A DNA stretch of 64,000 nt from Gammaproteobacteria bacterium (GTDB taxonomy: Bacteria; Pseudomonadota; Gammaproteobacteria; HyVt-429), in the NCBI GenBank assembly GCA_013152415.1, contig JAADGI010000007.1, positions 1-64,000 of the forward strand, in the 5' to 3' direction. The notes beneath the pieces are model-generated. The model had not been told where the DNA came from. It saw only the letters and a program-made list of their open reading frames with translations, and did not search any database. Shown piece after piece: positions 1-7,825 of the stretch. Position 1 is the first letter of the stretch, and the number at the start of each line of letters is the position of its first letter. The position numbers were made by a program, and so were the translations under genes.

Positions 1-88
1 CTGCTGACCATACTCAATGTGATGGTTAAAAATGACACCCTTTGGCATCATGAAGACGCTACCACAGCTTGACATTAAACACAGTTGC

Positions 89-237
89 TTGTGGGGTAGA
101 CGCAAAGGAAAAGAAGGCAAACAATCATTACATTACACCTTTTACCTAAAAGTAATCCTCTAAAATTACATTTGTACTTCTCTGCGTCTACCCCACAAGG
201 GGGCACCGAGGTCTGCGTCTCTGCGTCTTTGCGTCGA
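89..237. repeat. Palindromic intergenic repeat, copy 1
   Basis: This copy lies just upstream of bioA. Two arms, 89-104 and 183-198, are perfect 16-base inverted repeats (TTGTGGGGTAGACGCA and its complement). The right arm continues with tandem gcgtct/gcgtctt words ending in gcgtcgaag at 237. The same arm words recur at 2377, 11329, 19713, 21181, 32874 and 61831, so this belongs to a dispersed family that can fold into long hairpins. No coding potential is seen between the arms. Confidence 0.75.
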
Positions 238-261
238 AGAATTATTAGGTTAATTTAAGCC

Positions 262-1578
262 TTGCCCAAACCTGACGTTATCCCCCAAAATAGATATGAT
301 GCATGGATGAACGATAACGACTTCGACCAACAGCATGTCTGGCACCCCTATAGTGCCCTGCACTCAGAACTACCCACGTACATAGTAGAGTCTGCCCAAG
401 GGGTGCGCCTCACACTTTCGGATGGACGGGAACTCATCGACGGCATGGCTTCCTGGTGGTGCATGATCCACGGCTATAACCACCCGGCCATGAACGCCGC
501 ACTGGAAAAACAACTCCATAAAATGGCCCACGTCATGTTCGGGGGACTCACCCATGGACCGGCGGTGGCTCTGGCCCGGCAACTAATAGACATCACCCCC
601 CAGCCATTACAGACCGTGTTCTTTTCCGACTCCGGCTCGGTGGCCGTCGAGGTGGCCATGAAGATGGCGATTCAATATTGGCACAGCAAGAAAAAACCAC
701 AGCGTCAGCGCTTTATTGCGTTGCGCTCGGGCTATCATGGTGACACCTTTGGCGCCATGTCGGTGTGTGATCCGGTCACCGGTATGCACAGCCTGTTTAA
801 AAACATCCTGCCGCAACAAATCTTCGTGGATCAGCCCGCCTGCCGCTTTGGCGAACCCTGTAGTCAAGATGATATCGCATCACTGGAGACTGCCCTCGAA
901 ACCCATCACCAACAAGTGGCCGCAGTCATCCTCGAGCCTATCGTACAAGGCGCGGGGGGAATGTGGTTTTATTCCGCTGAATATCTAAAAAAAGTACGGG
1001 ACCTTTGTGACGCCCACGGGGTCCTGTTGATTGCCGATGAAATCGCCACTGGATTTGGCCGCAGTGGAAAATTATTTGCCTGTGAACACGCAGAAATCAC
1101 ACCGGATATTCTGTGCCTGGGTAAGGCCCTCACCGGCGGCTATCTCACCCTGGCGGCAACCCTTACCACCGAAGATGTCGCATCAAGCCTTGGCCGGGGC
1201 AACCCCGGTGTATTTATGCACGGCCCCACCTTCATGGCCAACCCCCTGGCCTGCACTGCGGCCATGACCAGCATTGAATTACTACTCGGTTCCGACTGGC
1301 AGAACAACATCCAGCGAATTGAGACTCAACTCAAAACGGGGCTTGCATCGTGCAGCGGGTTCGAACAGGTCAGGGACGTGCGGGTACTCGGGGCAATCGC
1401 TGTCGTGGAGATGAAGCAGGCGGTCAATATGTCGACCATCACCCAGGCCTTTGTGGAGGCCGGTGTCTGGGTGCGCCCCTTTGGAAAACTGGTTTACCTG
1501 ATGCCACCGTATATTATCAGTGATGAGGATTTGAGCACCCTCACCCGTACAGTCACCCGAATCGTTGAAACTCATTAG
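262..1578 (+). CDS. bioA: Adenosylmethionine-8-amino-7-oxononanoate aminotransferase BioA
   Basis: This PLP enzyme transfers the amino group of S-adenosylmethionine to KAPA, giving the biotin precursor DAPA in the cytoplasm. The 438-residue product matches the family length. It carries the N-terminal WHPY motif (near residue 27), the BioA signature WWCMIHGYNHP (65-75), the SGSVAVEVAMK cofactor loop (124-134), the IADE aspartate region (257-260) and the PLP lysine K288 in LGKALTGGY. The open frame begins with TTG at 262 without an obvious ribosome site. ATG at 307 (residue 16) is a plausible alternative that would still keep the WHPY motif. No other biotin gene is nearby. A palindromic repeat occupies the upstream region, so its promoter is unclear. 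Confidence 0.95.
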   Translation: MPKPDVIPQNRYDAWMNDNDFDQQHVWHPYSALHSELPTYIVESAQGVRLTLSDGRELIDGMASWWCMIHGYNHPAMNAALEKQLHKMAHVMFGGLTHGPAVALARQLIDITPQPLQTVFFSDSGSVAVEVAMKMAIQYWHSKKKPQRQRFIALRSGYHGDTFGAMSVCDPVTGMHSLFKNILPQQIFVDQPACRFGEPCSQDDIASLETALETHHQQVAAVILEPIVQGAGGMWFYSAEYLKKVRDLCDAHGVLLIADEIATGFGRSGKLFACEHAEITPDILCLGKALTGGYLTLAATLTTEDVASSLGRGNPGVFMHGPTFMANPLACTAAMTSIELLLGSDWQNNIQRIETQLKTGLASCSGFEQVRDVRVLGAIAVVEMKQAVNMSTITQAFVEAGVWVRPFGKLVYLMPPYIISDEDLSTLTRTVTRIVETH

Positions 1579-1699
1579 AGGTTGATTGGATTTAACCCCC
1601 CAACTCCACCCCCAGACAGGACTGTACTCTTCCAGCACCTGTAAAGTCCCTCACTTTAAATCCGCATCCCTGGCCAAGAGGTTCCATAACTTCTGGCAT

Positions 1700-1725
1700 A
1701 AAAAAAGGGCCGCAATCGCGGCCCT
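1700..1725 (-). terminator. Rho-independent terminator of hsp20
   Basis: Read on the minus strand, a GC-rich stem (AGGGCCGC, loop GATT, GCGGCCCT) is followed directly by a run of seven T. It lies 27-54 bases after the hsp20 stop codon, as expected for an intrinsic terminator. Confidence 0.85.
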
Positions 1726-1732
1726 AGGAGTC

Positions 1733-1752
1733 GTCGGCTAGGGGGAGCCGAC
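1733..1752 (-). other. Hairpin overlapping hsp20 stop codon
   Basis: A perfect 7-bp stem (GTCGGCT/AGCCGAC) with a six-base loop abuts the hsp20 stop at 1752-1754, just before the terminator. It has no T-run of its own and may protect the mRNA 3' end. Confidence 0.5.
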
Positions 1753-2207
1753 TAGGAGACACCTACACTAATTTTCTTCGGCTTGACCTCTTCTGCCTTG
1801 GGCAGGGTCAACTCAAGCGTACCGTCAGCATATTTTGCGGTCACCTTGGACTCGTCGACCTGGCTACCCAGGCGCATGCTACGCACGTAGCTACCAAAGT
1901 GACGCTCCTGACGGATGACACGATCACCTTGTTTTTCCTCTGTCTCACTCTTGGTTTCTGCTCTGATGGTGAGCAGATTTTCCTGAATGGTGATATCAAT
2001 ATCATCCTTACGCACCCCAGGCAAATCAGCCTTGACCACGTATGCGTTGTCGTTCTCGACAACATCCATAGCCGGGGCCAAACCCTTGCCACTTTCGGCA
2101 CCAAGCGTACCGGCGGGCCTCAAAAAACCCTCGAATACGTTATCAAAATCATCATTAAATAAACCCCAACCGACGGTGCGGTGAGGGACACGAGTTAGAT
2201 TGTTCAT
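1752..2207 (-). CDS. Small heat shock protein, Hsp20/IbpA family
   Basis: An ATP-independent holdase that binds unfolding proteins during heat stress. The alpha-crystallin domain spans roughly residues 45-140: it has the DLPGVRKDDIDI strand, the LLTIRAE strand and the AKYADGTLELTLPK motif near the end of the domain. The C-terminal tail KKISVGVS contains the I-x-V anchor used for oligomerisation. I place the start at ATG 2207 (151 residues) because TAAGGAGGTG sits just upstream; the frame stays open six codons further. A near-consensus sigma-32 promoter lies about 120 bases upstream and an intrinsic terminator follows the gene, so it is probably a single-gene heat-shock transcript. Confidence 0.93.
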   Translation of the reverse strand: MNNLTRVPHRTVGWGLFNDDFDNVFEGFLRPAGTLGAESGKGLAPAMDVVENDNAYVVKADLPGVRKDDIDITIQENLLTIRAETKSETEEKQGDRVIRQERHFGSYVRSMRLGSQVDESKVTAKYADGTLELTLPKAEEVKPKKISVGVS

Positions 2208-2326
2208 ACACACCTCCTTACACATTGGTTTCGCCTACAATCTTACGGGAGCATACCGACCCCTGGATCGCGCTGACTTGCGCCAAAAACGCGAGAGATC
2301 AAGTAGATCTCCAACTGGTTAATTTT

Positions 2327-2353
2327 ATGGGGACCGGCTGAAGCGATTTCAAG
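2327..2353 (-). promoter_or_regulatory. Sigma-32 (heat shock) promoter of hsp20
   Basis: On the minus strand CTTGAAA (2353-2347) is followed after 14 bases by CCCCAT (2332-2327) and an AT-rich stretch. This matches the RpoH consensus CTTGAAA-N11-16-CCCCATnT almost perfectly. It predicts a 5' leader of roughly 110 bases containing a strong GAGATC/GATCTC hairpin near 2295-2315. That leader could be a thermosensor, though no ROSE motif was seen. Confidence 0.8.
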
Positions 2354-2376
2354 ACCTCAGGCCGGAAAGAAAAAAA

Positions 2377-2514
2377 CGCCGCAAAGACGCGAAGAAAAAC
2401 GAGGGTAAAAGCAATACCAACAAGATTTGTAAGCAATCCTACGCAACGAATAGCTAAAAGCCCATGCTCTCCTTCGCGTCTACCCCTCAGGGGGGCGCCG
2501 AGGTTAGCGATGAG
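2377..2514. repeat. Palindromic repeat, copy 2, left part (split by IS)
   Basis: The left arm begins at 2377 with CGCCGCAAAGACGCG. The right side begins near 2473 (cttcgcgtctacccc, then a gggggcgccgagg block also present at 199-211). The repeat is interrupted at 2515 by the IS110-family element. The missing outer arm reappears after the element at 3910-3922. Confidence 0.7.
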
Positions 2515-2600
2515 ATGGTCTCCTCCCCCCTTTTAAATCGGCGTCGCAATGCGCCATGATGGAGGTGATACCAACCATCAACATAGAGGAGGAGAAGACC

Positions 2601-3617
2601 ATGAATAAGATTACGACAATTGGACTGGATTTGGCAAAGAATATATTTCACCTGATCGGTTTTGATGCACGGGGCAAAGAGGTAAAAAAGAAGATGCTGC
2701 GACGTTCACAGATGTTGGAGTTTTTTGCCCAATTGCCACCGTGCCTGATTGGGATGGAGGCCTGTGCCAGTGCCCATTACTGGGGCCGGGAACTGACCCG
2801 GCTGGGGCACACGGTGCGGCTGATCCCGGCGCAGCACGTGAAGCCCTTTGTGCAGGGCAACAAGAACGACTATAACGACGCCCGGGCCATTGCCGAGGCG
2901 ATAGACCGGCCCAAAATACACTATGTGGCCATCAAGACGGTGGACCAGCAAGATGCCCAGGCGCTCGAGCGCCTGCGCCAGGGTGCCCTGGATGATCGCA
3001 CTGCGCTGTGTAATCGGCTGCGCGGTTTATTGGGAGAATACGGCCTGGTCGTTCCGAAAGGCGTAAACGTCTTGCGCCGACGGATCCCGGAGCTGTTGGA
3101 AGATGCCAAAAACGGCCTAAGCGAATTCTTCCGTCGCTTGCTGGCGCAGGACTACCAGCGCTTGCAAGAGCTGGATGTGCACATCGTGCGTTACACCCAG
3201 GAACTCAAGGCTCACAGCCAACGCAGCGATGCCTGCCAACGCCTGCAAACCATTCCGGGCTATGGGCCGATCCTGGCCAGCCGCTTCCACGGTGTGGTGG
3301 GTGATGGCAAAGCCTACCGGCGTGGGCGGGATGTTTCTGCTGCCTTGGGCGTGGTACCACGCCAGCACAGCAGCGGCGGGAAAAATGTGCTGCTGGGCAT
3401 CAGCAAACGGGGGGATGGCCACCTGCGTGCCCTGCTGATCCACGGTGCCCGGTCAGTGGTGAGACACGCGGCCAAGAAAGACGACCGCCTGAGCCGGTGG
3501 ATCAATAAAATCCAGGCCGAACGGGGCTACAATAAAGCGACGGTGGCATTAGCCAACAAAATGGCCCGGATAGGCTGGGCGGTATTGCGCAACAACACCC
3601 TCTATCAGGCCACCTGA
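2601..3617 (+). CDS. IS110-family transposase (DEDD recombinase)
   Basis: This RNA-guided DEDD recombinase moves the surrounding element. The product is 338 residues, the usual length. The N-terminal RuvC-like domain has D10 in GLDLAK, E53 in IGMEA and D90/D93 in NKNDYNDAR. A central helical region follows, then the C-terminal Transposase_20 domain with TIPGYGPILA (217-226) and the serine motif RQHSSGGK (254-261). I chose ATG 2601 because AGGAGGAG lies at 2587-2594; the frame is open further upstream from 2556. The gene is intact, so the element may be active. Its guide RNA would be encoded in the adjacent non-coding end. Confidence 0.93.
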   Translation: MNKITTIGLDLAKNIFHLIGFDARGKEVKKKMLRRSQMLEFFAQLPPCLIGMEACASAHYWGRELTRLGHTVRLIPAQHVKPFVQGNKNDYNDARAIAEAIDRPKIHYVAIKTVDQQDAQALERLRQGALDDRTALCNRLRGLLGEYGLVVPKGVNVLRRRIPELLEDAKNGLSEFFRRLLAQDYQRLQELDVHIVRYTQELKAHSQRSDACQRLQTIPGYGPILASRFHGVVGDGKAYRRGRDVSAALGVVPRQHSSGGKNVLLGISKRGDGHLRALLIHGARSVVRHAAKKDDRLSRWINKIQAERGYNKATVALANKMARIGWAVLRNNTLYQAT

Positions 3618-3893
3618 GGGTATCGTACAAGCGCATGACTAAATAACTAAAAAGAGAGGTAACAACCTGCCGACGATTGCGAAGATAATGTGACCGCTGA
3701 TGACAAAACAGGTAAGACCAGCGTATCGAAAACCTGACAAAGACGCAGGCTGCTTACAGGCCGACTTAGCGATAAGGACGATACGCGCGCATTTCATCAA
3801 GGCCAGAGGTTACTCTAAAATACCTCATCAACAGGCCGGATATACGTACACAATTCTGTCCCTTGTCACGACGAACACAATGTCTTGCAAAAT
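3618..3893 (+). ncRNA. Candidate seekRNA/bridge-RNA region of the IS
   Basis: A 276-base non-coding stretch runs between the transposase stop and the right inverted repeat. In IS1111-type elements this is where the targeting RNA is encoded (established for the family). No convincing reading frame is seen here. I did not derive a fold or guide loops, so the exact RNA ends are unknown. Confidence 0.45.
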
Positions 3894-3906
3894 GGGAGGA
3901 GACCAT

Positions 3907-3925
3907 ATACGCCTTTGCGGCGAGG
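3907..3925. repeat. Palindromic repeat, copy 2, right outer arm
   Basis: CGCCTTTGCGGCG at 3910-3922 is the inverse complement, with one change, of the arm at 2377-2389. It continues the repeat that the IS split. It ends 18 bases before the hslU stop. Confidence 0.65.
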
Positions 3926-3940
3926 AAATCATACAAATAA

Positions 3941-5281
3941 CTATAAAATATACCGGGCCAGGTCTTCGTCTTCGACCAGTTCGGCCAGGTGCTCATCCAC
4001 GTAGTTAGCATCCACCCGCACCGAGTCACCACTCCTGTCTGCGGCCTCGTAGGACACGGTTTCAAGTAACCGCTCCATGACCGTATGCAGACGCCGGGCA
4101 CCAATATTTTCAGTTTGCTCATTAACCTGCCAGGACACCTCGGCAATACGCCTGACACCGTCCTCGCTATAATGCAGGTCCACACCTTCGGTGGCCATGA
4201 GGGCGATATATTGTTCCGTGAGAGAGGCATCCGGTTCAGTCAAGATGCTTACAAAATCATCCACACTGAGGGCCTTCAACTCCACGCGTATGGGCAAGCG
4301 TCCCTGTAGTTCCGGAATAAGATCTGATGGCTTGTTTAGATGAAATGCACCCGAAGCAATAAATAGGACATGGTCGGTCTTGATCATGCCGTACTTGGTG
4401 GACACGGTGCAGCCCTCGACCAGGGGCAATAAATCACGCTGCACACCCTCGCGAGACACGTCGGCACCATGGGCCTCTGAGCGGCCCACGATTTTATCGA
4501 TCTCATCGAGAAACACAATTCCATTCTGTTCGACCCGCTCAACACTATGTAACTTGATGTCTTCCTCATTGACAAGCTTGGAGGCCTCTTCCTCAGCCAG
4601 TGCCTTGAGGGCGTCCTTGATACGCATCTTGCGGGTCTTGGACTTTCGCGGCCCCATATTCTGAAACATGTTCTGCATTTGACCGGTGATCTCTTCCATC
4701 CCTGGGGGGCCAAAGATCTCCACGCCCATATTGGGAACGGTCACTTCCACTTCAATCTCCTGATCATCCAGATCGCCCTCGCGCAACTTCTTGCGAAAAC
4801 GCTGACGGGCGGCACCATCCTCCACAGCGGCATTATCCTCTGCCGTAAACCCAACTTCCCGAGCCGGGGGCAACAAAATATCCAGAACGCGTTCTTCGGC
4901 GGCATCCTCTGCCCGGGGCCCTACCTTGGCAACCTCTTCTTCGCGGGTCATCTTGAAGGAACGATCCACCAAATCCCGGATAATGGAATCCACTTCACGG
5001 CCTACATAACCCACCTCAGTAAATTTAGTCGCCTCGACCTTAACAAACGGTGCGTTGGCCAAGCGTGCCAGGCGCCGTGCAATCTCAGTCTTGCCCACAC
5101 CGGTAGGACCGATCATCAAAATATTCTTTGGGGTAATCTCATTACGAAGCTCATCACCCTCAACCTGCATGCGACGCCAGCGATTTCGCAGGGCAATAGC
5201 GACAGCACGCTTGGCCGCAGATTGCCCAACAATATGCTTATCGAGTTCTTGAACAATCTCCCGGGGTGTCATCTGTGACAT
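3941..5281 (-). CDS. hslU: ATP-dependent protease ATPase subunit HslU
   Basis: AAA+ unfoldase that forms hexamers docking on the HslV peptidase to degrade proteins in the cytoplasm. The product is 446 residues (E. coli: 443). The Walker A motif GPTGVGKT is at 58-65, Walker B is FLDEIDKI, and the sensor/arginine region is [16 protein letters not shown]. The C-terminal tail ends RYIL, the peptide that inserts into HslV. ATG 5281 is the first start consistent with the family, with MTPREIV nearby; a start at 5272 is possible. It follows hslV by 10 bases, so the two are co-transcribed. The stop codon lies 18 bases from a repeat arm and about 35 from the IS element, so downstream read-through from the IS is possible. 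Confidence 0.97.
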   Translation of the reverse strand: MSQMTPREIVQELDKHIVGQSAAKRAVAIALRNRWRRMQVEGDELRNEITPKNILMIGPTGVGKTEIARRLARLANAPFVKVEATKFTEVGYVGREVDSIIRDLVDRSFKMTREEEVAKVGPRAEDAAEERVLDILLPPAREVGFTAEDNAAVEDGAARQRFRKKLREGDLDDQEIEVEVTVPNMGVEIFGPPGMEEITGQMQNMFQNMGPRKSKTRKMRIKDALKALAEEEASKLVNEEDIKLHSVERVEQNGIVFLDEIDKIVGRSEAHGADVSREGVQRDLLPLVEGCTVSTKYGMIKTDHVLFIASGAFHLNKPSDLIPELQGRLPIRVELKALSVDDFVSILTEPDASLTEQYIALMATEGVDLHYSEDGVRRIAEVSWQVNEQTENIGARRLHTVMERLLETVSYEAADRSGDSVRVDANYVDEHLAELVEDEDLARYIL

Positions 5282-5291
5282 AGAATAAACC

Positions 5292-5828
5292 TTACCACTC
5301 AAGCGACTCGGTGGTGATGTGTTGATTAGTATAGATGCAAATATCCGCTGCGATGGCCAGTGCCTTTTCCACAACCTCACTGGCACCCATTGAAGTATTG
5401 TCCATTAAGGCACGGGCTGCAGCCTGGGCATAGGGCCCACCCGAACCGATGGCGATCATACCTCGCTCCGGCTCGATGACATCGCCATTACCGGAAATAA
5501 TCAGTGATGCAGTCTTGTCTGCCACCGCAAGCAGGGCCTCTAGTCGCCGTAGCATGCGATCGGTCCGCCAGTCCTTGGCCAACTCGACCGCTGCCCGAGT
5601 CAGTTGGCCCTGATGTTTTTCCAGCTTAGCTTCGAAGCGTTCAAACAAAGTAAAGGCATCGGCAGTACCACCAGCAAATCCGGCGATAACCTGATCCTTA
5701 TACAAGCGGCGCACTTTACGTGCATTGCCCTTCATAATGGTATCGCCAAAGGACACCTGGCCATCACCACCGATGACAACCTGATTATCCCTACGTACAG
5801 ATATAATTGTCGTGCCGTGAAAATCCAT
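5292..5828 (-). CDS. hslV: ATP-dependent protease peptidase subunit HslV
   Basis: Threonine peptidase that forms the double hexameric chamber partnering HslU, related to proteasome beta subunits. It has 178 residues. The mature N-terminal nucleophile would be T6, exposed after removal of the five-residue propeptide [13 protein letters not shown] then follows the family pattern. Supporting motifs are [39 protein letters not shown] and [12 protein letters not shown]. It is the first gene of the hslVU pair, with GGGGA a few bases before the start. No clear sigma-32 promoter was seen upstream, in contrast to hsp20. Confidence 0.96.
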   Translation of the reverse strand: MDFHGTTIISVRRDNQVVIGGDGQVSFGDTIMKGNARKVRRLYKDQVIAGFAGGTADAFTLFERFEAKLEKHQGQLTRAAVELAKDWRTDRMLRRLEALLAVADKTASLIISGNGDVIEPERGMIAIGSGGPYAQAAARALMDNTSMGASEVVEKALAIAADICIYTNQHITTESLEW

Positions 5829-5874
5829 TCGCGATCCCCGCTCAAGGGTGTGGGTTTAGAATATAGGCAAACCA

Positions 5875-5908
5875 GACGAAAAAACACAAGGCCGAACTAA
5901 AACGGCCT
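5875..5908 (-). terminator. Intrinsic terminator of the petABC-sspAB direction
   Basis: On the minus strand AGGCCG, an eight-base loop TTTTAGTT and CGGCCT are followed by TGTGTTTTTT. The 5' side of the stem overlaps the sspB stop codon. It should separate sspB transcription from hslVU. Confidence 0.75.
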
Positions 5909-6278
5909 ATTTAACTACCCGAAGATGGGGTGGACGGGCCTTGGTATCAGGGGGATCATCCGGGGCTGAACCCTCTCCGCTAAAGGCCACACCTTCACCA
6001 TTTTCCCGTGCAAATATTGCAACTACCGCCTCCACCGGGATCTGGACCGCAAAACCCTGCCCACCAAAACGACTGGAAAACATCAACCACTCATTGCCCA
6101 TTTGCAGGTCGTTTACCGCCTGCTCGGAGATATTCAGAGTCAACCGGTCATCCTGGGCGTAGCCTTTGGGAGCAACGACACCCTCACACTGCATGTCGAC
6201 AACGAGATGGGGGGTAAGATTATTATCCAGGGCCCAGTCGCGAACCGCACGAATCAGATAGGGCTTGGTGGATACCAT
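5907..6278 (-). CDS. sspB: ClpXP protease specificity-enhancing factor SspB
   Basis: Adaptor that binds ssrA-tagged peptides and delivers them to ClpXP. It has 123 residues. The folded N-terminal domain (about 1-100) shows KPYLIRAVRDWALDNNLTPHL and ARENGEGVAFSGE. An acidic, proline-rich linker (PDDPPDTK) leads to the C-terminal ClpX-binding peptide PPHLRVVK. It lies 51 bases after sspA, its normal operon partner, and is closed by the terminator overlapping its stop. Confidence 0.95.
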   Translation of the reverse strand: MVSTKPYLIRAVRDWALDNNLTPHLVVDMQCEGVVAPKGYAQDDRLTLNISEQAVNDLQMGNEWLMFSSRFGGQGFAVQIPVEAVVAIFARENGEGVAFSGEGSAPDDPPDTKARPPHLRVVK

Positions 6279-6329
6279 AGTGGTGACGTGACAGTTACAG
6301 ACTTCGCACAGCGAATGTCTATATACCCA

Positions 6330-6956
6330 CTAGGCACGCATCTCCTGCTCAATCTCACTCAAGCTTTCGGTAAATGATTTGCGCTGGAAAAGTCTATCAG
6401 CATAGTCCACCAGGGATTTAGCCTGGCGTGGTAATTCAATCTTGTACATAGGCAAGCGCCATAGCAGCGGTGCGATCACACAATCTAACAAGCTGAATTC
6501 CTGTCCCAACATATAGGCCTGCTCATCAAAAATTGGGGAGATGGAAATCAAACCATCACGTACATACTGGCGTGCCTTATTGGCCTGACGACGTTCGCCT
6601 TCCTCGATGATGCTCAACTGATCAAACCAATCCCGCTGCAGGCGCATCATCATTAAACGGGCGCGAGCTCGCGATACAGGATCTACCGGCATAAGTGGCG
6701 GATGGGGCAAACGCTCATCCAGATACTCATTGATGATCTTGGCGCTATACAAGGCCAAATCACGATCTAGCAAGGTTGGTGTTTCCTGATAGGGATTGAG
6801 ATCGGCCAATTCCTCAGGGTTTTCCTTGGGGTCTATAAAACACACTCGGCATTCCACGTCCTTTTCGGATAACACAATGCGGCAACTATGGCTATGTAAA
6901 CAGCTTGCGCCTGAATACAAAGTCATGATGGGTTTTCGTGTGGCGGGGGATGCCAT
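6330..6956 (-). CDS. sspA: Stringent starvation protein A SspA
   Basis: RNA polymerase-associated regulator with a glutathione S-transferase fold that lacks GST activity in the studied members. The 208 residues carry the N-terminal thioredoxin-like domain (MTLYSGASCLHSHSCRIVL near 11-29; the QETPTL motif with its cis-proline), followed by the helical domain with RLQRDWFDQL and the FSLLDCVIAPLLWRL segment. It follows petC by about 117 bases and precedes sspB, the widespread petABC-sspAB arrangement. Confidence 0.94.
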   Translation of the reverse strand: MASPATRKPIMTLYSGASCLHSHSCRIVLSEKDVECRVCFIDPKENPEELADLNPYQETPTLLDRDLALYSAKIINEYLDERLPHPPLMPVDPVSRARARLMMMRLQRDWFDQLSIIEEGERRQANKARQYVRDGLISISPIFDEQAYMLGQEFSLLDCVIAPLLWRLPMYKIELPRQAKSLVDYADRLFQRKSFTESLSEIEQEMRA

Positions 6957-7073
6957 AGACTTCTCCGAACGTTAGGCTAAAAATAGCGAGCAATTGCTCG
7001 CCTATCTATTCCGGGTTTACCTTTTCTGGCCAGGTCACCCTGGCCAGATTTTCCATTCCAGTATCAATACGGC

Positions 7074-7823
7074 CTAATGAACGTCTTTCCAATACTCTTT
7101 CTTCAAAAAGTAGGTGACTACCAAAAATAAGGCCAGAAATAACAATACATACCAGCCAACACGCTGGCGTTTTAACTGGCTAGGTTCACCCAGATAAACA
7201 AAAAAGTTGGTCAAATCGCGCATGTCCTTATCAAAGTCTTGCGGAGACTTGGTTCCAGACTTGATCATCTCAAAGCGATCAAACACCTTCACACCTTCTT
7301 CGTTCTTGGTGAAGTAGGCCTTTTGGGTCCCCTGCCACTCATATAACACATGGGGCATGGCAACATTTTCAAACACTGTATTGTTCCATCCACTAGGGGA
7401 CTTCTCATCCAGATAGAAACTACGCAAATAAGTATAGATCCAGTCTGGACCCCGATATCGGGCCAACAGAGTCAAATCAGGTGGTGCCACTCCAAACCAA
7501 TCCTTCGCGTCTTCGATGGGCATGGCAGCCTTCATCAAATCACCTATCTTGTCAGCGGCAAACAACATGTTTTTGGCCACAAATTTTTCCGATTCTTTCG
7601 GGTCATCCGAAAATTTCAGATCCTTGGCCAATCGGTTATAGCGCATATAGGCGGCGCTGTGACAAGACAAACAATAGTTAACAAAAATTGTCGCACCCCG
7701 TTGAAGTGAAACTTTATCTTCCAAATCTATTGAAACTGGATCCAACTTGTGGCCATTGCCGCCGCCGGCCACAGAAAGAACAGGCATGCAAGCCATGACG
7801 AATATCAAGATTAATCTTCTCAT
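7074..7823 (-). CDS. petC: Cytochrome c1 of the bc1 complex
   Basis: Periplasm-facing haem c subunit that passes electrons from the Rieske protein to soluble cytochrome c. The product has 249 residues. An N-terminal signal (1-19) is followed by the haem motif CLSCH (51-55) and the conserved YNRL and APPDLTLLARYRG segments; M156 in NVAMPHVL is the likely axial ligand. A single C-terminal anchor helix (about 222-241) ends in KKEYWKDVH. It starts 2 bases after petB ends, so it is translationally coupled. The gene is last in petABC. Confidence 0.96.
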   Translation of the reverse strand: MRRLILIFVMACMPVLSVAGGGNGHKLDPVSIDLEDKVSLQRGATIFVNYCLSCHSAAYMRYNRLAKDLKFSDDPKESEKFVAKNMLFAADKIGDLMKAAMPIEDAKDWFGVAPPDLTLLARYRGPDWIYTYLRSFYLDEKSPSGWNNTVFENVAMPHVLYEWQGTQKAYFTKNEEGVKVFDRFEMIKSGTKSPQDFDKDMRDLTNFFVYLGEPSQLKRQRVGWYVLLFLALFLVVTYFLKKEYWKDVH

Positions 7824-7825
7824 TT

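Larger units (their letters stand above)
2515..3906 (+). mobile_element. IS110-family insertion sequence (IS1111-like)
   Basis: The transposase gene is bounded by a perfect 13-base inverted repeat: ATGGTCTCCTCCC at 2515-2527 and its complement at 3894-3906. Subterminal inverted repeats of about this size, a short left non-coding end (73 bases) and a long right non-coding end (276 bases) are the known pattern of the IS1111 subgroup; classical IS110 elements lack inverted repeats. The true tips may lie a few bases outside these repeats. The element has landed inside a palindromic intergenic repeat whose outer arms flank it, immediately beside the hslU stop codon. It appears intact. Confidence 0.85.

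Noticed and set aside
89-237. Palindromic repeats considered as CRISPR units
   Set aside because: Copies are far apart, inverted and without regularly spaced spacers.
4679-5278. A 199-codon plus-strand frame inside hslU
   Set aside because: Shadow of hslU; no recognisable domain.
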